Shown in pieces: positions 37,152 through 38,281 of a stretch of DNA of 38,281 nucleotides (position 1 is its first letter; each line of letters opens with the position of its first letter). Both the position numbers and the translations under genes were made by a program. This DNA is from Verrucomicrobiota bacterium (GTDB taxonomy: Bacteria > Verrucomicrobiota > Kiritimatiellia > RFP12 > UBA1067): assembly GCA_016280825.1 (NCBI GenBank), contig JAEEHL010000029.1, forward strand, positions 1 to 38,281, in the 5' to 3' direction. The notes beneath the pieces are model-generated. The model had not been told where the DNA came from. It worked only from the letters and a program-made list of their open reading frames with translations, and did no database searches.

Positions 37152-37997
37152 ATGCGGAAGAGAAGTAGAGTCGCTTGGTGCAAGAAAACAGCAATGGCGT
37201 GTGCCATGATGCTGCTTTCCTGTATTGCCTTTGCAGACATTGAGGACAAGCTAATCAACTTCTCAATATCTGGCTCCGACTGCTATGCCGACGGTACGCC
37301 GGTCATGGTCGGGGAGTGCTATGCCCTCGTCTGGTCTCCCCAGGGCAAGACGTTTTCCGGCTTCAACGCAGACGGCACTGCGGTTTCCTCAGGCGACCGC
37401 GTAGTCATGGCCGCGCCGCTTGCCATAGGCAAGGATCACCCATGCCAGTTCCAGGTTCCCAAGGACGAATACGCCGAGCTCGAGGGCGGCGAATGGGCCG
37501 TGTGCCTCGTAGATACGCGCAAGGCGGACGGCACGCCCGCCGGTGTCGTGGACGACGTGCCTCTCCGCGTCAATCGCTGGGGGTTCGTCGGCAGCAACGT
37601 CAATGTGTCGTCTGCATCGGCCCTCACCTCGTTCCTGGGCGGGTCGAAGTCGGCCAAGTCGCCTGCTCGCAGCGGCGCCAAGGCAGCGTCGGTCGAGGAG
37701 CCAATTCCCGAAGATGACGGCGAGGCCGGCGCCTGCGCGAGCGAGCTTTCGGCGGTGCCTGCCACGGCGACGACGCCCCAGATCACGAAGTTCGAGATCG
37801 TGAACGGCCGGGCGAAGCTTACGGTGGCGGATACCGTGCCATACCTTACTTACACCCTTTCAGCCGGCGAAACACCCTTTGCCCTTGCCACGGATGCAGC
37901 AGCTGACGCGGTCGACGGCAATCCTGGCGCGGAAATCGAGATCGAGACGGACGCGACGGATACAACCCGCTTCTTCAGAGTGACAAGGGCCGAATAG
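37152..37997 (+). CDS. Hypothetical secreted protein ending in a FFRV-type beta tail
   Basis: Signal-like MRKRSRVAWCKKTAMACAMMLLSCIAFADIE; beta-rich, C-terminal DATDTTRFFRVTRAE. Alternative start ATG 37194. Confidence 0.65.
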   Translation: MRKRSRVAWCKKTAMACAMMLLSCIAFADIEDKLINFSISGSDCYADGTPVMVGECYALVWSPQGKTFSGFNADGTAVSSGDRVVMAAPLAIGKDHPCQFQVPKDEYAELEGGEWAVCLVDTRKADGTPAGVVDDVPLRVNRWGFVGSNVNVSSASALTSFLGGSKSAKSPARSGAKAASVEEPIPEDDGEAGACASELSAVPATATTPQITKFEIVNGRAKLTVADTVPYLTYTLSAGETPFALATDAAADAVDGNPGAEIEIETDATDTTRFFRVTRAE

Positions 37998-38014
37998 GGG
38001 GAAGGAGGGTGAGA

Positions 38015-38281
38015 ATGAAACGATTTGCCATGATTTATCTCGCGGCGGTTTTTGCCGCGTTTGGCGTGAATGCGGCCGATTCGCTCACGTTGGCCGACTT
38101 CAACCACAAGATAAAGCTGATGGTCGCGGGGTACACCAACGAAACGACGCTCGTCAACTTCCCCGTCCTGGTGCGCGTGTCGGAGACGCGCATCCCCGGC
38201 TTCCGCTTTGCGGACATGTCCGCGAAAAACGTGAACGGGAAGGCGATGGGCTTTGACCTGGCCTTCTTTGCGGAAGACGGC
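38015..38281 (+). CDS. Secreted DUF2341-containing protein (3' truncated by window edge)
   Basis: SD gaaggagg; MKRFAMIYLAAVFAAFGVNAADS signal peptide; NFPVLVRVSETRIPGFRFADM... GFDLAFF resembles DUF2341; frame open to window end. Confidence 0.75.
   Translation, partial: MKRFAMIYLAAVFAAFGVNAADSLTLADFNHKIKLMVAGYTNETTLVNFPVLVRVSETRIPGFRFADMSAKNVNGKAMGFDLAFFAEDG

Overview
The window is about 38 kb of GC-rich bacterial chromosome. It is densely coding and almost entirely on the + strand; the one supported minus-strand gene is a YggS-family protein. Gene content (secreted GH-like, DUF4091 and DUF2341 proteins, a basic-tailed RpoD, PPi-type PFK, an AraM-like G1PDH) suggests the PVC/Verrucomicrobiota-Kiritimatiellota neighbourhood, but that placement is inference only. 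I support 31 CDSs. Housekeeping genes include rpoD, alr, ribH, PPi-type PFK, mazG, rsmB, an AddA/RecB-like helicase-nuclease, tatA, uvrC and umuDC. They are interspersed with four large secreted proteins resembling carbohydrate-active enzymes. I saw no rRNA, tRNA, CRISPR or obvious mobile element. Main second-look items: (i) a predicted membrane-anchored RRM RNA-binding protein just downstream of rpoD, with perfect GC-rich hairpins in both flanking gaps; (ii) a coherent set of intergenic promoters with a TGR-TAWAMT extended -10, some with operator-like palindromes (notably AACAAT-C-ATTGTT on the rpoD -35); (iii) a roughly 1,330-aa GATase-like/HEAT/GH-like fusion protein; (iv) a UvrC that appears to lack about 120 aa between the UVR and RNase H regions; (v) a translationally coupled three-gene secreted/membrane cassette containing a GspF-N-like protein and a thioredoxin-fold protein without CXXC. 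I did not find a clear new defence or mobile system. All calls come from reading the sequence and from remembered family motifs; no searches were run.
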